A stretch of 64,000 nucleotides of DNA from Actinoplanes italicus (GTDB taxonomy: Bacteria; Actinomycetota; Actinomycetes; Mycobacteriales; Micromonosporaceae). The notes under the pieces are model-generated. The model did no database searches. It was not told the DNA's origin and was given only the letters and a program-made list of their open reading frames with translations. Position numbers and translations under genes: made by a program. The DNA is taken from contig NZ_PVMZ01000008.1 in the NCBI RefSeq assembly GCF_003001815.1, forward strand, positions 186,001-250,000, written 5' to 3'. This document shows positions 33,506 to 41,731 of the stretch, one piece after another; within the stretch, counting starts at the first letter, position 1; the number at the start of each line of letters is the position of its first letter.

Positions 33506-34060
33506 TCAGCCGTGCGACGCCCGCAAGGTCATCGCGCCGCGGATCAGCGCGCCGATCGCGTACCCGAGCAGCAGCACGCCCACCCCCGCGCCGACCACCG
33601 TGCCCGGCGGCACCGACGACATCGCGCCGGCGATCAGACCGGCCAGCGCGGCCAGGCAGACGAGGATGGCCAGAATCCGCAGCGCCGGATCGCGCAGCAC
33701 CGGCGCGAGCGGCCAGAAGTGCACGCCGACGACCGCGCCGACGAGCACCGGGATGTACGCCGACCGGCCGGTCACCGCGAGCAGCACCGCACCGAAGCCG
33801 GCCGCCGCGAGCTCACCCGCGAAGATCACGAGGTATTTCCGGTCGGCTGCCGCGTCCCGCCCCAGCGGGCCCTCGATGCGGCCACGGATCACGAGCGCAC
33901 CACCGGCACCCGCTGTCATGAGCGCCGCGATACTGGCCGCCACCAGCACCGCACCGAACGGCGGCTCCGCCACCGGCACGCTGAGCCAGATCGTTGCAAA
34001 GATTCCGAGGTAGAGCGCCGTCAGTCCGGCCCGCCGCCGGGCGTCCGCCAATGCCGCCAC
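33506..34060 (-). CDS. Integral membrane protein, unknown
   Basis: 184 residues from a GTG with AGGAG about 7 nt upstream. Five or six hydrophobic segments (LTALYLGIFATIWLSV, FGAVLVAASIAALMTAGAGG, YLVIFAGELAAAGFGAVLLA, ILAILVCLAALAGLIAGAM, VVGAGVGVLLLGYAIGALI). No family recognised; resembles small actinobacterial membrane proteins of unknown role. Divergent from the NarL-type kinase gene. Between it and the mod gene (33329-33505) is a small ggagccc hairpin and no gene. Confidence 0.75.
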   Translation of the reverse strand: MAALADARRRAGLTALYLGIFATIWLSVPVAEPPFGAVLVAASIAALMTAGAGGALVIRGRIEGPLGRDAAADRKYLVIFAGELAAAGFGAVLLAVTGRSAYIPVLVGAVVGVHFWPLAPVLRDPALRILAILVCLAALAGLIAGAMSSVPPGTVVGAGVGVLLLGYAIGALIRGAMTLRASHG

Positions 34061-34221
34061 CAGTGCACTCCTTCCACAGCCCCCGTAGTGACCGCTCCGA
34101 GAGCGGCCCAGAGATTATTACGAATGGTTACGGCCCGCGAGTGCCCGCGGTTGCGGTCGTCTCGTACCTGACACTCTGTGATGGATTGACCGCACCGAAA
34201 GTAGTGACGGACAGTGGTCGG

Positions 34222-35298
34222 GTGAAGAGAGCCATGGCCGCGCTGACCTTGGCGGCGTTCACCACTCTCGTCATCGACGTGCTCGGCGACGGCCGGTCAC
34301 CGTGGTCGCTGCCACCGGCCGCCGCCTTCGTGCTGCTGGCCACCTTCGGGTATGGCTGGGCCTCACAGAATCGGCGGCTGCGATACGCGTACATCGGGAT
34401 GCTGTTGTTGCTCGGTGTCGGGGTCTTCGCGTTCTCCGCCGCCTCGGTCGGCGCCACCCTGATGCTGGTCGTCCTGGCGATCCGCGCCACCCTCCTGCTG
34501 CCACTACCGGCCGTCGCCGCGGTCGTGCTGCCGTTGCCACTGCTGCACGCGGGCATGGAAGTCGACGAGGGCCTGCGCGAAGGGGTCGCGCTGTTCGCGG
34601 CGGCCGGGTTCGCGGTCGTCATCACCAAGGTGCTGATGCGCGAACAGCAGGCCCGCGCCGAACTGGCCCGGGCCCACCAGCGGCTGCGCGAGTACGCCGC
34701 CCAGGCCGAGACCCTCGCCGCCGCGCAGGAGCGCAACCGCGTCGCCCGGGACATCCACGACGGGCTCGGGCACGCGCTCACCGTGGTGCAGATGCAGATC
34801 AAGGCCGCCCGCGCGGTCCTCGCCCCGGACCCGGCCCGCGCCGACACGATGCTGGTCAAGGCACAGGACCAGGCCGAGGAGGCGCTGCGCGAGGTGCGTC
34901 GATCGGTCAGCGCGCTACGCGAGAGCCGGCCACCGCTGCCGGAGGCCTTGCGGGCGCTCGCCGAGGACGCGGGTGTGCCCACCGAGGTCGACGTCAGCGG
35001 AAACGTCCGTACCCTGCTCGCCGACGCCGAGGAGGCCCTGTTCCGGGCCGCCCAGGAGGGCCTGACGAACGTCCGCCGGCACGCCCGGGCCAGCCGGGCC
35101 GTGGTGGTCCTCGACTACACCGATCCGTCGGCGGTCCGTCTCGAGGTACGCGACGACGGCTCCTTCTCCGAACCCGGCGCCGACTCCGGGTACGGCCTGC
35201 TCGGGCTGCGGGAACGCGCCGCCGGACTGGGCGGGACCCTGAGTCTCACCCCGGCGCCCGGCGGCGGATCCACCCTGCTCATGGAGGTTCCAGGATGA
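34222..35298 (+). CDS. NarL-type sensor histidine kinase (HisKA_3)
   Basis: About 358 residues. Several N-terminal membrane helices without a large sensor loop (TLAAFTTLVIDVL, FVLLATFGYGWASQN, LLLPLPAVAAVVLPL), then the HisKA_3 box ERNRVARDIHDGLGHALTVV with the phospho-His, and an ATPase with AEEALFRAAQEGLTNVRRHA and GYGLLGLRERAAGLGG. It senses an envelope or intramembrane cue and phosphorylates the next gene's product. Start uncertain between GTG 34204, GTG 34222 and ATG 34234. Stop overlaps the regulator ATG. Confidence 0.9.
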   Translation: MKRAMAALTLAAFTTLVIDVLGDGRSPWSLPPAAAFVLLATFGYGWASQNRRLRYAYIGMLLLLGVGVFAFSAASVGATLMLVVLAIRATLLLPLPAVAAVVLPLPLLHAGMEVDEGLREGVALFAAAGFAVVITKVLMREQQARAELARAHQRLREYAAQAETLAAAQERNRVARDIHDGLGHALTVVQMQIKAARAVLAPDPARADTMLVKAQDQAEEALREVRRSVSALRESRPPLPEALRALAEDAGVPTEVDVSGNVRTLLADAEEALFRAAQEGLTNVRRHARASRAVVVLDYTDPSAVRLEVRDDGSFSEPGADSGYGLLGLRERAAGLGGTLSLTPAPGGGSTLLMEVPG

Positions 35299-35972
35299 CC
35301 GTACGGGTGCTGCTCGTCGACGACCAGGCGCTGTTCCGGGAGGCGCTCGCGGTGCTGCTCGGCGTGCACGACGACATCGAGGTGGTCGGTGAGGCGGCCG
35401 ACGGCGACGAGGCGCTGCGCCGGGTCGCGGAACTGCGGCCGGACGTCGTGCTGATGGACCTGCGGATGCCGGTGCTCGACGGGATCGCGGCCACCCGGCG
35501 GATCCGCGTCGACCACCCCGGCACCCGGGTGATCGCGCTGACCACGTTCGACGACGATGACGACGTGTTCGCGGCCCTGCGTGCCGGGGCGGTCGGCTAC
35601 CTGCTCAAGGACGTGTCGTCGGAACGGCTGCTGGAGGCGGTGCGCGCGGCCGTACGCGACGAGTCGGTCCTGCATCCGTCGGTGGCCGCCAAGGTCGTCG
35701 CCCGGTTCGCCGCACTGCCCGACCCGGCCGCCCCCGCGCAGCCGCAACCGCTGGTGGATCCGCTGTCCGAACGGGAACACGAGGTCCTCGACCTGCTGGC
35801 CCGCGGCCGCAGCAACCGCGAGATCGCCGCGGCGCTGTTCCTGGCCGAGGGCACCGTGAAGAACCACGTCACGAACGTGCTGGTCAAACTGGGCGTCCGG
35901 GACCGCACCCAGGCGGCGCTCCGGGCGCGGGCCCTGGGCCTGCTCATGCCACGCCATGACCCTCCGGCATGA
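35295..35972 (+). CDS. NarL/FixJ-family response regulator
   Basis: 225 residues. Receiver with LLVDDQALFREAL, phospho-Asp in DVVLMDLRMPVLDG, Thr in VIALTTFDDDDDV and Lys in GYLLKDVSSE; LuxR-type helix-turn-helix LSEREHEVLDLLARGRSNRE and GTVKNHVTNVLVKLGVRDRT. Overlaps the kinase (ATGA). Target operator not known; the palindrome upstream of the ABC operon at 63.1 kb is one type such regulators use, but no link is shown. Confidence 0.92.
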   Translation: MTVRVLLVDDQALFREALAVLLGVHDDIEVVGEAADGDEALRRVAELRPDVVLMDLRMPVLDGIAATRRIRVDHPGTRVIALTTFDDDDDVFAALRAGAVGYLLKDVSSERLLEAVRAAVRDESVLHPSVAAKVVARFAALPDPAAPAQPQPLVDPLSEREHEVLDLLARGRSNREIAAALFLAEGTVKNHVTNVLVKLGVRDRTQAALRARALGLLMPRHDPPA

Positions 35973-36018
35973 CCTTCGGCACCCGACTTCACGCCGTGCG
36001 GCCGGGACCATCGTCGGC

Positions 36019-36378
36019 ATGCTTCGATTCCTCGGTCACTACCTGGAAATGGTCGTCGCGATGTTCGTCGGCATGTTCGCGCTCGGCCCCGTCTGGTCCC
36101 TGGCGCTGCCCGGCCTGCACGACCGCCCGGACGCGCACGCCATGGTGATGGCCACGAACATGGCGATCGGCATGGCGCTGTGGATGTGGTTCCGCAAGCA
36201 CGCGTGGGCCCACATCATCGAGATGTGCGCCGCCATGTACGTCCCGTTCGTGGTGCTGCTGGTCCCCTACTGGCTGGACCTGATCTCCGGCGACACGATG
36301 ATGACCGCCGGCCACATCCTGATGTTCCCGGCCATGCTGGTCCCGATGCTCCGCCACCGCCACCGGGACCCGCACTGA
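36019..36378 (+). CDS. Small membrane protein, unknown
   Basis: 119 residues, rich in Met and His, with three or four helices (YLEMVVAMFVGMFALGPVW, MVMATNMAIGMALWMWFRKH, IIEMCAAMYVPFVVLLVPYW, TMMTAGHILMFPAMLVPML). Follows the NarL-type regulator by 46 bp on the same strand and may be its target or accessory. The Met/His density in the helices would suit copper or heme contact, but this is speculation. Confidence 0.7.
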   Translation: MLRFLGHYLEMVVAMFVGMFALGPVWSLALPGLHDRPDAHAMVMATNMAIGMALWMWFRKHAWAHIIEMCAAMYVPFVVLLVPYWLDLISGDTMMTAGHILMFPAMLVPMLRHRHRDPH

Positions 36379-36384
36379 CCCGCC

Positions 36385-38547
36385 CTATTCGCGGGGCTGG
36401 GGGGTCAGGCGGCGCCACAGCCAGGACGGAAAGACGGACAGGCCGGAGCCGAAGGCGCTCTGCAGGAACAGGTCGGTGCCGATGCCGACGCTGCCGGGGG
36501 CGCGGCGCAGCACGTGCAGCATGTGCTTGGCGGCACCGCGGCGGCCGGTCAGTTTGAGGGCCACGCCGAGGGCCAGTTCGGCGCGCAGCGTGTTGGGGTG
36601 GGTGTCGCCGAGGGCGGCGCGGAAGCCGTGGAAGGCCTGCTCGAAGTGTTCCGCCGCGTCCTCGTTACGCCGCGAACGGGCGGCCGTGAAACCGAACATC
36701 AGCTCGGCGCGGAAGCGGGCCGGATGAACCGTTGCGAACCGGTCGCGCACGTCGTCGCGTACCGCATCGAGCTTCTGCCGGGCTTCGCCCGGTTTTCCCA
36801 GCGCGGTCAGCGCCTCGGCGTGGGCGACCGCCAGGGCGAGGGTCAGACTGTGCCGGGGACCGTGACTTCCGGCATAGCGTTCGCGGAGTCGATGCAGCTC
36901 ACGAGCGGTCTCTGCCCAGATCGGCCGGTCCTGTCCGGGGTCGGCCGGAGGCGGGGTGAGCCGGGCGTCGATCAGCACGCGGACGGCCTCGGCCACGGTT
37001 ACGTGATCGTTGAGGCTCGGGTAGGCGTGTGCCGCGACGACCGCCACGGCCCGTCGCCGGGCGGCCGGGTGGGCGTCGTCCTCGATCTCGTTGCGGGCCA
37101 GTTCCAGCTGTGCGAGCTGTACCTGGTCGAACACCGCCTGCCGGATGCCGAGCCGGTCGATCAGCTCGGTCAGGCCCTGCCGTGCCTCGTCGTGCCGCCC
37201 GCGCAGCCGCCGTGACCGCAGGTACGGCAGCGCCGTGCCGTTCGCCGAGGTCAGCAGCGTCCACAGGTGGTCGGCGCGGCCGGTCTCGCCGAGCTCGTCG
37301 AGGACCTCGGCGAGCAGCAGCCGGGCCCGGTGCCGCAGCGCCGGGTCGGTGGCGAGCGGTACCGCGCGTTCGGCGCAGTCCCGCGCCTCCTCCGCTTCGC
37401 CGCAGACGCGCATGGTCTCGGCGGCGTCGACGAGCACGGCAGGGTCGTCGAAGTGCCGTTCGGCGAGTGCCCGGTGGTGCGGCAGGGTCAGGAGAGGTTC
37501 GCGCAGCGTGGTGACCCGCCGGTGCAGCCGGTCCACAATGGCCGCCGGCAGGTCGGGGCGTCCGGCGAGCCGGGCCGCGTGGCGGTTGACCAGGAACGAC
37601 TCGGCCGGGTCGGACCACGGATGGTCGATGACCGCGTCGGCGAGCCGCCGGGCCAGGGCGGTCCAGTCGACCGGCGGAAGGTGCTGCCGGGCCGCGTCAC
37701 GGACCAGCGACGGCACCTGCCAGGCGCCGTCGACCGGGTTGGCGAGCAGTTCGCGGTGCAGCTCCTCGATCGCCTCCTCGGCGCCGGGCCGGCCGAGGAG
37801 CAGGCGGAGCATTCCCGGGGGCAGGGCGGCCGGTGAGCTGAGCGCGGAGAACCGCAGCACCCGGCACGCCGTCTCGCCGAGGCCGTCGAAACGGTCACGC
37901 AGCAGCATGGTCAGCGGTGAATCAGCGGTCGCGAGGCGGTCGGCCAGGTCGGCGGGGCTGTGCTTGCGCAGCGCGAGGGTGGCCAGGCGCAGCGCCAGCG
38001 GATGGCCGCCGACCAGCTCGGCGATGTCCGTACCGGCGTCGGCACCGAGGATCCCGGTCGCGTCGTCGCCGGTCATCGGGCCGATCTCGAGCACCGGCGC
38101 CGGGACTCCGGGCACACCCCGGCTGGTGATCAGCACGGTACGGAGACGACGCCCCGCCGGACGCACGCTGAGCCAGTCGACCAGGTCGTCGGTGTGCCCG
38201 CCGGGAATGTCGTCGACGATCAGCAGGCTCGGTCCGGGCTCGGCGGCGACCTGCTCCGCGAAGACCTCGACGACATCGGCGACCTGTGGGTTCCCCATCC
38301 GGGCACGGAGTCCCGCGGCCAGGGTGGCGGCCATCTCGCCCGGGTCGGCGCTGCTGCCGGACAGGCTCACCGACCAGACTCCGCCCGGATGGGCGCCGCC
38401 GTCCGCCGCGTACGCGGCGGCGAGCGCCGACTTGCCGATCCCCGGAGGACCGGTCAGTACGCACACCCCGCTCTCGGTGAGCGCGGTCCGCAGCTCCCGC
38501 AGTTCGGTTCGGCGTCCGATGAACACGCGCAGGAAGATACCGAGCAC
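36385..38547 (-). CDS. STAND/NB-ARC-like NTPase with C-terminal TPR repeats
   Basis: 720 residues. Opens IGRRTELRELRTALTESGVC, then Walker A LTGPPGIGKSAL (residues 31-42), Walker B SLLIVDDIP, and the sensor-like ELVGGHPLALRLATLALR. The second half has tetratricopeptide-like repeats, the last being DTHPNTLRAELALGVALKLT. No N-terminal effector or DNA-binding domain is present, so it is a switch-like ATPase lacking an obvious output. Some STAND proteins are phage sensors; nothing here proves it. The GTG start (38547) sits inside an inverted repeat. GTG at 38526 is an alternative. Confidence 0.83.
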   Translation of the reverse strand: MLGIFLRVFIGRRTELRELRTALTESGVCVLTGPPGIGKSALAAAYAADGGAHPGGVWSVSLSGSSADPGEMAATLAAGLRARMGNPQVADVVEVFAEQVAAEPGPSLLIVDDIPGGHTDDLVDWLSVRPAGRRLRTVLITSRGVPGVPAPVLEIGPMTGDDATGILGADAGTDIAELVGGHPLALRLATLALRKHSPADLADRLATADSPLTMLLRDRFDGLGETACRVLRFSALSSPAALPPGMLRLLLGRPGAEEAIEELHRELLANPVDGAWQVPSLVRDAARQHLPPVDWTALARRLADAVIDHPWSDPAESFLVNRHAARLAGRPDLPAAIVDRLHRRVTTLREPLLTLPHHRALAERHFDDPAVLVDAAETMRVCGEAEEARDCAERAVPLATDPALRHRARLLLAEVLDELGETGRADHLWTLLTSANGTALPYLRSRRLRGRHDEARQGLTELIDRLGIRQAVFDQVQLAQLELARNEIEDDAHPAARRRAVAVVAAHAYPSLNDHVTVAEAVRVLIDARLTPPPADPGQDRPIWAETARELHRLRERYAGSHGPRHSLTLALAVAHAEALTALGKPGEARQKLDAVRDDVRDRFATVHPARFRAELMFGFTAARSRRNEDAAEHFEQAFHGFRAALGDTHPNTLRAELALGVALKLTGRRGAAKHMLHVLRRAPGSVGIGTDLFLQSAFGSGLSVFPSWLWRRLTPQPRE

Positions 38548-38564
38548 CCGGCCGATGTGCTCGG
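38540..38564 (-). promoter_or_regulatory. Inverted repeat over the NTPase start codon
   Basis: 8-bp arms (CCGAGCAC / GTGCTCGG) with a 9-nt loop; the GTG start is at the end of one arm. Folded in the mRNA it would hide the start. A CACAAGATC motif of the kind clustered at 22.2-22.5 kb lies 20 bp further upstream (38585-38593). Confidence 0.55.
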
Positions 38565-38606
38565 GCGGCGCTCGGAGTTGTCACTCACAAGATCTGTCCG
38601 CCGGCG

Positions 38607-39164
38607 TCATCGAGCGGCCGGCACCGGCGCCGGGGCGATGCCGCGGGCCACTCCGGCCGCGGTCAGACGCTTGGCGATGATCAGGCCGAGCTGGGTGAAG
38701 ATCGCGGCGCTGGCGAAGAGCAGGACGAAGAAGGCGACCTGGGCCGCGGTCGTCATGTCGTCGATGTTGAAGTAGGCGTAGGCGCTGATCGCGTAGTAGA
38801 CCTGGAACAGCGCCCCGGTCAGGAAGAACAGCCAGGGCCGCCAGATCCGGTACAGGGTGATCAGGAAGCCCAGTTCCAGAGCGCCGCCGACCATCAGGTT
38901 GGTGATGATGGCGCTCGGACCGGCCGGCGACGCGATGTTGATGATCCCGGCGAGGAACATCGTCAGCACCGCGGCGCCGGGGCGGCGCAGCACGGCGAGG
39001 GCGACGACCGGTCCGAGGAACCACACGCCGGCGATCGCCGCGTAGGCCAGCGGAACGGCCGCGGAGATTGCGAACGACACGAAATAGGCGGGTATCAGCA
39101 GCACGCCGGTGGCCGCGCCGATCGCCGCGCACGCCATCAGATAACGGGTGGTGAGGGTCTTCAT
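38607..39164 (-). CDS. ECF transporter S component (YkoE-like)
   Basis: 185 residues with five or six membrane helices (MACAAIGAATGVLLIPAYFV, AGVWFLGPVVALAVLRRPGA, NLMVGGALELGFLITLYRIW, AAQVAFFVLLFASAAIFTQL). Size, the RRPGAAVLT loop and position as third gene after A and T units fit a substrate-capture (S) protein of the YkoE type, usually annotated for thiamine precursors. No TPP riboswitch is seen; an iron box lies at the operon start instead, so the substrate is open. ATG overlaps the T-unit stop. Confidence 0.8.
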   Translation of the reverse strand: MKTLTTRYLMACAAIGAATGVLLIPAYFVSFAISAAVPLAYAAIAGVWFLGPVVALAVLRRPGAAVLTMFLAGIINIASPAGPSAIITNLMVGGALELGFLITLYRIWRPWLFFLTGALFQVYYAISAYAYFNIDDMTTAAQVAFFVLLFASAAIFTQLGLIIAKRLTAAGVARGIAPAPVPAAR

Positions 39165-39931
39165 CCGAGAGCTCCAGGGAGATGGGGTACGAAACACAGG
39201 GCGATCAGGAGCGCGGCGAGCACGGCGTCACGGGAGCGCAGCGGGACCTGCCGGCGTTCGGTGCGGGTCCGGTCCGCCCCGAATCCCCGCGCCTCCATCG
39301 CCAGCGACACCCGGTCGCCGTGCCGCATGGCACCGGCGAGCAGCGGCACCGCGTAGCCGCCGTACCGCCGGAGGGTGGTCACCGGCCCGCGTCCGCCGCT
39401 CACGCCGCGCACCCGGTGCGCCAGCCGGATGATCTCGAGGTCACGCTGGAAGCGGGGCACGAACCGCATCGCCGCGAAACCCGCGTATCCGATTCGGTAC
39501 GGCACCCGCAGGTGCGCGATCATCGAGCGGACCAGGTCCGGCCCGTCCGTGGTCAGGCCCACGATCAGCCCGAGCAACAGCACGGCGGCCACCCGCAGGC
39601 CGGTGGCGAGCCCGGTGTGCAGCGCGCCGGACCAGAGTGTGAACGGCCCGATCGTGAGCAGCGCCGTGGTCTCGTCGACCAGGGCAGGGTCCGTCCAGAT
39701 CCCGAACGACACGGTCAGCAGCGCCACCAGCAGGGGTGGTCCGGCCACGACCCACAGCAGGGTACGGCCGCGCAGTCCACCGCCGATCAGCAGCAGGAGC
39801 AGCGCGATCGTGCCGATCACGGCCGGTGTCCACAGGTCCCGGGACAGGGCCACCACGATCATCGCGGGCACCGGTGCGAGCGTTTTGACCACCGGGTTGT
39901 ACGAGCGCAGCGACCGGATCGAGTCGCTCAT
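39161..39931 (-). CDS. ECF transporter transmembrane T component
   Basis: 256 residues (EcfT/CbiQ family). Begins RSYNPVVKTLAPVPAMIVVA; membrane helices follow; the coupling-helix region reads RFVPRFQRDLEIIRLAHRVR and SLAMEARGFGADRTRT (the ARG box that contacts the ATPases). It links the fused ATPase to the S unit. ATG overlaps the ATPase stop (ATGA) and its own stop overlaps the S-unit ATG. Confidence 0.9.
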   Translation of the reverse strand: MSDSIRSLRSYNPVVKTLAPVPAMIVVALSRDLWTPAVIGTIALLLLLIGGGLRGRTLLWVVAGPPLLVALLTVSFGIWTDPALVDETTALLTIGPFTLWSGALHTGLATGLRVAAVLLLGLIVGLTTDGPDLVRSMIAHLRVPYRIGYAGFAAMRFVPRFQRDLEIIRLAHRVRGVSGGRGPVTTLRRYGGYAVPLLAGAMRHGDRVSLAMEARGFGADRTRTERRQVPLRSRDAVLAALLIALCFVPHLPGALG

Positions 39932-41619
39932 CGGGCGGTCTCCAGCACGGGCAGGTCGGCGAGCCGGGTCAGCCGGCGCCAACCGGGGTGACGGGTGAGC
40001 GCGCGGGCGGCCCGGGCGATCGGCGGTGGCCTCAGTCCGGCGGCGGCCAGCACCGCGGCGTCGGCGTAGACGTCGGCGGGCGTCCCGTCGGCGATCACCC
40101 GGCCGTCGGCCAGGACCAGGAGCCGGGTCGCGTACTCGGCGATCAGGTGCATGTCGTGGCTGACCACGACGATCGTGGTGCCGTCGGCGTGCAGGGCGTC
40201 GAGCAGGTCGAGCAGTTCGGTGGCGCGTTCCCGGTCCTGGCCGAACGTCGGCTCGTCGAGCACCAGCACGGCCGGCCGGGTCACCAGGGCGGTGCCGACG
40301 GAGAGCCGGCGCTTCTGGCCACCGGAGAGCAGGAACGGGTGCACGGCACGCAACTCCCGCAGGCCGAGGCGGTCCAGCAGGTCCTCGACGCGCGCGTCGA
40401 TCTCGGCCTGTGGTCTCCGGAGAACCTTCATCCCGTACGCCAGCTCGTCGTCGACCCGGTTGGTGAGGAACTGGTGCTCCGGGTTCTGGAAGACGAACCC
40501 GGACGACCCGGTGACCTCGACCGTCCCGCGCGGCACGCCGACGACCCCGGCGATCGCCTGGGCGAGCGTGGTCTTGCCGGCCCCGTTGGCGCCGGCCACC
40601 GCGACGAACTCTCCGGCGCCGATCGACAGCGTGATGTCGTGCAGGATCGCCCTCCGTCCGCGGTGGACGGTCATTCCGCGTACCCGCACCGAGGTCTCGA
40701 CAGCGATCGGCACGGCCGTCGGGACCGTGGGAGCCGGCAACTCGGGAAGCGTGTCGAGGCCGGCGGCGAGCTCGGACGGGGTCAGCGGCAGCGGGTCCAG
40801 CCGGATGCCGGCCGCGCGCAACCGCAGCGCCGCGAGGGTGGCGACCGGCAGCCACACCCCCAGTTCGACCAGCTCGTCCACGTGGTCGGTGAGGATTCTC
40901 CGGGCCGGGCCGTCGAGCGTCACCCTGCCGCCGGCGTCCAGCACGATCACCCGGTCGACGAAGTCGATGGCCGCGTCCAGGTTGTGCTCGACCAGCAGCA
41001 CGGCGCGATCCCGCCCGGCGGCGATCTCCCGCAGCGTCCGGTAGACCTCTTCGACACCGGCCGGGTCGAGGTTCGCGGTGGGTTCGTCGAGGACCAGCAC
41101 GGAGGTACGCAACGCGAGCGCACAGGCGATGGCGAGCCGCTGCCGGCCGCCACCGGAGAGCCGGTCCGGGTCGTCGTCGCGACGTTCCCACAGCCCGACC
41201 CGGCGCAGCGCCTCCTCGGCGCGGTCCAGCACCTCGGCGGCGGGCAGCAGCAGGTTCTCCGGGCCGAAGCAGACCTCGTCGAGGACGCTCGCCGTGACGA
41301 TCTGGGCGTCCGGGTCCTGGAAGACCATGGCCACGTCACGGGCCAGGGCGGGCACCGGGGTGGTGACGGTGTCCCGTCCGCCGACGGTCACGGTGCCGTC
41401 CATCCGCGCGCCGATGACCTGTGGGATCAGGCCGTTCGCGGTCAGCGTGAGGGTGGATTTGCCGCATCCGGAGGGACCGAGCAGCAGCACCACCTCGCCG
41501 GCGCGCAGCTCCGCGGAGACGTCTCGCGGCCGGGGCTCGCCGTGGCTCGGGGCACCGGATTCGTCGTACACCTCGTGCCGCACGGACACGCCGGTGAGCC
41601 GCAGCAGCACGTCGGACAT
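39928..41619 (-). CDS. ECF transporter ATPase, fused A-A' component
   Basis: 563 residues containing two ABC ATPase domains in one chain. First domain: Walker A LLLGPSGCGKST, Q-loop FQDPDAQIV, signature RLSGGGRQRLAIA, Walker B VLVLDEPTANLD. Second: Walker A VAGANGAGKTT, FQNPEHQFL, signature LLSGGQKRRLSVG, Walker B VLVLDEPTFGQD. It powers vitamin or metal-complex uptake with the T and S units. Start taken as the ATG at 41619, apparently leaderless (TATCCT ends 7 nt upstream); an ATG at 41637 would add six residues. An IdeR-like box overlaps this region. Confidence 0.9.
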   Translation of the reverse strand: MSDVLLRLTGVSVRHEVYDESGAPSHGEPRPRDVSAELRAGEVVLLLGPSGCGKSTLTLTANGLIPQVIGARMDGTVTVGGRDTVTTPVPALARDVAMVFQDPDAQIVTASVLDEVCFGPENLLLPAAEVLDRAEEALRRVGLWERRDDDPDRLSGGGRQRLAIACALALRTSVLVLDEPTANLDPAGVEEVYRTLREIAAGRDRAVLLVEHNLDAAIDFVDRVIVLDAGGRVTLDGPARRILTDHVDELVELGVWLPVATLAALRLRAAGIRLDPLPLTPSELAAGLDTLPELPAPTVPTAVPIAVETSVRVRGMTVHRGRRAILHDITLSIGAGEFVAVAGANGAGKTTLAQAIAGVVGVPRGTVEVTGSSGFVFQNPEHQFLTNRVDDELAYGMKVLRRPQAEIDARVEDLLDRLGLRELRAVHPFLLSGGQKRRLSVGTALVTRPAVLVLDEPTFGQDRERATELLDLLDALHADGTTIVVVSHDMHLIAEYATRLLVLADGRVIADGTPADVYADAAVLAAAGLRPPPIARAARALTRHPGWRRLTRLADLPVLETAR

Positions 41620-41624
41620 GCGGA

Positions 41625-41643
41625 TAAGGATAGGCATACCTCA
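41625..41643 (-). promoter_or_regulatory. Iron box (IdeR/DtxR-type operator) at the ECF operon start
   Basis: TAAGGATAGGCATACCTCA on the + strand matches the 19-bp IdeR/DmdR consensus TTAGGTTAGGCTAACCTAA at 14 positions, including the AGG and ACCT half-site cores. It overlaps the presumed -10 and initiation site, where Fe-bound repressor would shut off transcription. Confidence 0.65.
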
Positions 41644-41731
41644 TTTCCCAGTTCGTCACGGAGCGGGTCGCGCGCCTCACGTTCGGTCGATAGCCTGCGA
41701 CCATCCACTTCAGACACGGGGAGATTCCGAA

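Noticed and set aside
41638..41731. TPP riboswitch ahead of the ECF operon
   Set aside because: The conserved CUGAGA and ACCUGAUC elements are not present; the leader looks too short for a riboswitch.
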